Below are positions 62,590 to 64,000 of a stretch of 64,000 nt of DNA, in pieces. Under the pieces are notes generated by a model, which saw only the letters and a program-made list of their open reading frames with translations, was not told where the DNA came from and made no database searches. Each line of letters begins with the position of its first letter. Positions within the stretch are counted from its first letter, which is position 1. Source of the DNA: Dryocosmus kuriphilus (taxonomy: Eukaryota > Arthropoda > Insecta > Hymenoptera > Cynipidae); the NCBI GenBank assembly GCA_038277395.1, contig CM076196.1, positions 84,695,786-84,759,785 of the forward strand. The letters are read 5' to 3'. Made by a program: the position numbers and the translations under genes.

Positions 62590-62705
62590 TAGGGTTCCGG
62601 AATCGATTCTTGATTCTTCGATTCCAAAAAAAATTTCGATTCTGGGAGTCGAAGAATGGACAATAAGGAATCGATTCTAGATCCCGATTCCAACGATACC
62701 CGTCC
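62590..62705. repeat. degenerate GGAATCGATTCT word field
   Basis: The self-complementary word AATCGATTC and close variants recur about eight times in 110 bp (GGAATCGATTC, TCGATTCCAAAA, AGGAATCGATTCTAGA). No element ends were resolved. Confidence 0.5.
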
Positions 62706-63050
62706 CTTTAGAAAAGCCCGGCAATTTTCAAAATGTAATTTAAATTCATTAATTTCAATTCAGATTATCAATTCATTAATTAATGTTAATGTGAATTTAA
62801 ATTAATAATTATTAATAATTAATAATAATATACAATAATTTGGTCAAGAATTAATAAACAGTAATGTATTTTAAAGTTTGAATATTAGTTTTTATTTTGA
62901 CAGAATATCAATTAATCGAACTCATTATTAGAGTTGCTCACTTGGCGGTGGTATTTCAAGGGTCAAAACTGAACAAAAAAAAAAGTAAAATTAAAGATCA
63001 CTGCGATTTTACAAAAAAGGAGTCAGAGTCGTGGATGCGAAGGCACTGAT
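62706..63050. other. AT-rich, nothing recognised
   Basis: TTAATTAATAATAATA-type low-complexity sequence. Confidence 0.5.
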
Positions 63051-63055
63051 CACGG

Positions 63056-63105
63056 ATGCCACTGATGCCACTTATTCCACTTGATGCCACTTGATGCCAC
63101 TGATG
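63056..63105. repeat. short tandem GATGCCACTT units
   Basis: GATGCCACT occurs four times within about 50 bp. Confidence 0.7.
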
Positions 63106-64000
63106 AATCATGAGAATTATCTGAGTTACATATAGAGTTTCGTTAAGTGAACACCAGGCTTCGCACTTTCTTGTGCACTGTGATGAGCCAAGTCCCAACG
63201 GGCGGGAAGTTTGAAAGTTGGAAATCAACCCAACAGACCCAACAGAAGTAAGCCTCAATTCAAGTTTCCAAAAAAAAGGCTCAAGACGGACTGATGAAGA
63301 TCGGCCACGCAGGACCGGCTGAGGGTACTCGCCCCCTCCACTCGGGGGTTGGGCCTTCTCGTAGTTTTCTCTCCCTCGTCCAACTTTTCCGAAGACATTC
63401 TTACATTCTTGCTTTACTAATACTTCTACCCTGGTTCTATCTCCTAAATGTTTATTATGTTTCTAAAATTATTTGCAAAATACAATATCGTGCCCAAAAT
63501 CATGCTCGGAAATAGCTATCTATACTCCTATGGATTTCTATTAAGTTTAATTTATTATTAATTATTAATTTTAAATTATGAAAACAATTCAATTAATTAT
63601 AATATTAATTGACGAGTTCGGCAATTTCTACTTGCTAATACATTTAGATAAAATGATCCCGATTTTCTGTGTGCTTAACATAGTTCCTATTTAGGTACTG
63701 CCCCGAACATCAATTAGTCGAAGATCAAGAAATATCTTATAATTACCTATTTGTTTCTTTATTTATCCCCATGGTTCGCCTCATGCCACCCACCCGCCAG
63801 GGCGCCAGAGTCCTTGGAAATTTACCATACCCTCTTTCGCTCGTAATTCCGACATTTTTCCCAATTAAAACTCGGCCTGTATCGCCTCGCTTTCGAAATT
63901 GTCCCTACGACTTATTTTATTGCTTACATATGTTCCGCAGATCTTGCCTTCCACCGAACTCAACCCCCATTTCCAAATTCTCCCAAAAAGAAAAAAAAAA
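63106..64000. other. unassigned sequence to window end
   Basis: A C/G-rich patch at 63295-63375 has a CCCCTCC/GGGGGTT hairpin. Pyrimidine-rich sequence at 63765-63980 ends in a poly-A run at the window edge, which could be the tail of a retroelement continuing beyond it. No ORF with recognisable features. Confidence 0.3.

Overview
The window looks like part of an AT-rich, TE-dense nuclear genome from an arthropod, probably an insect. Hymenoptera-like is my tentative inference, based on the style of the LINE, the piggyBac-like and DIRS-like elements, spliced genes with GT-AG introns, and the absence of any prokaryotic gene organisation. Most of the 64 kb is intergenic sequence and mobile DNA. 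Three host-type coding regions have useful support. They are a two-exon mitochondrial UQCC4/CCSMST1-like gene (28525-29617, minus), a CIDE-N domain exon (36916-37173, minus), and a possible exon encoding a short-tailed membrane protein (45759-46083, plus). A short signal-peptide ORF broken in a T run (61330-61530) is a weaker candidate.

Layout. 1-10 kb: intergenic sequence with inverted-repeat elements, including a 2-kb palindromic element with a GC-rich hairpin core (4014-6048), a third partial copy of it (6410-7310), tRNA-like modules, and a 1.5-kb element with TTGGTTGATCCAACCAAA-type sub-repeats (8727-10249). 10-28 kb: mostly unremarkable AT-rich DNA with several palindromic elements (13.1, 15.8-16.2, 16.9-17.9 and 18.1-18.4 kb), a tRNA-headed SINE-like unit and a short MITE at 27.55 kb. 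28.5-31.3 kb: the UQCC4-like gene, a promoter-like inverted duplication and a hammerhead-ribozyme-like motif. 32.4-36.55 kb: a DIRS-type tyrosine-recombinase retrotransposon with inverted termini and an internal complementary region; it is inactivated by a deletion in the RT and by nonsense changes. 36.9-37.2 kb: the CIDE-N exon. 37.9-44.57 kb: a minus-strand LINE with several frameshifts, split inside its RT by an 860-bp solo LTR that carries an array of five covarying hairpins. 44.69-46.09 kb: a palindrome, one arm of which holds a MITE while the other arm preserves the empty site.

46.67-59.82 kb is a composite. A palindromic piggyBac-derived element with decayed transposase remains and alternating inverted copies of an internal segment was invaded by a young Ty3/gypsy-like LTR retrotransposon (49356-58890, LTRs differing at about 3 positions). 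That element has gag, a canonical -1 frameshift signal (GGGAAAC plus stem), protease, RT-RNase H-integrase with frame breaks, and two extra ORFs in the env position. Both extra ORFs carry a C-x2-C-x11-H-x3-C zinc finger with the spacing of the UBZ4 (Rad18-type) finger. That pair of fingers is the most unusual system in the window. 60-64 kb: a poly-C MITE, a 120-bp tandem repeat, a promoter-like NRF-1-motif region and unrecognised sequence.

All family assignments come from reading translated sequence and motifs by eye; no database search was run.
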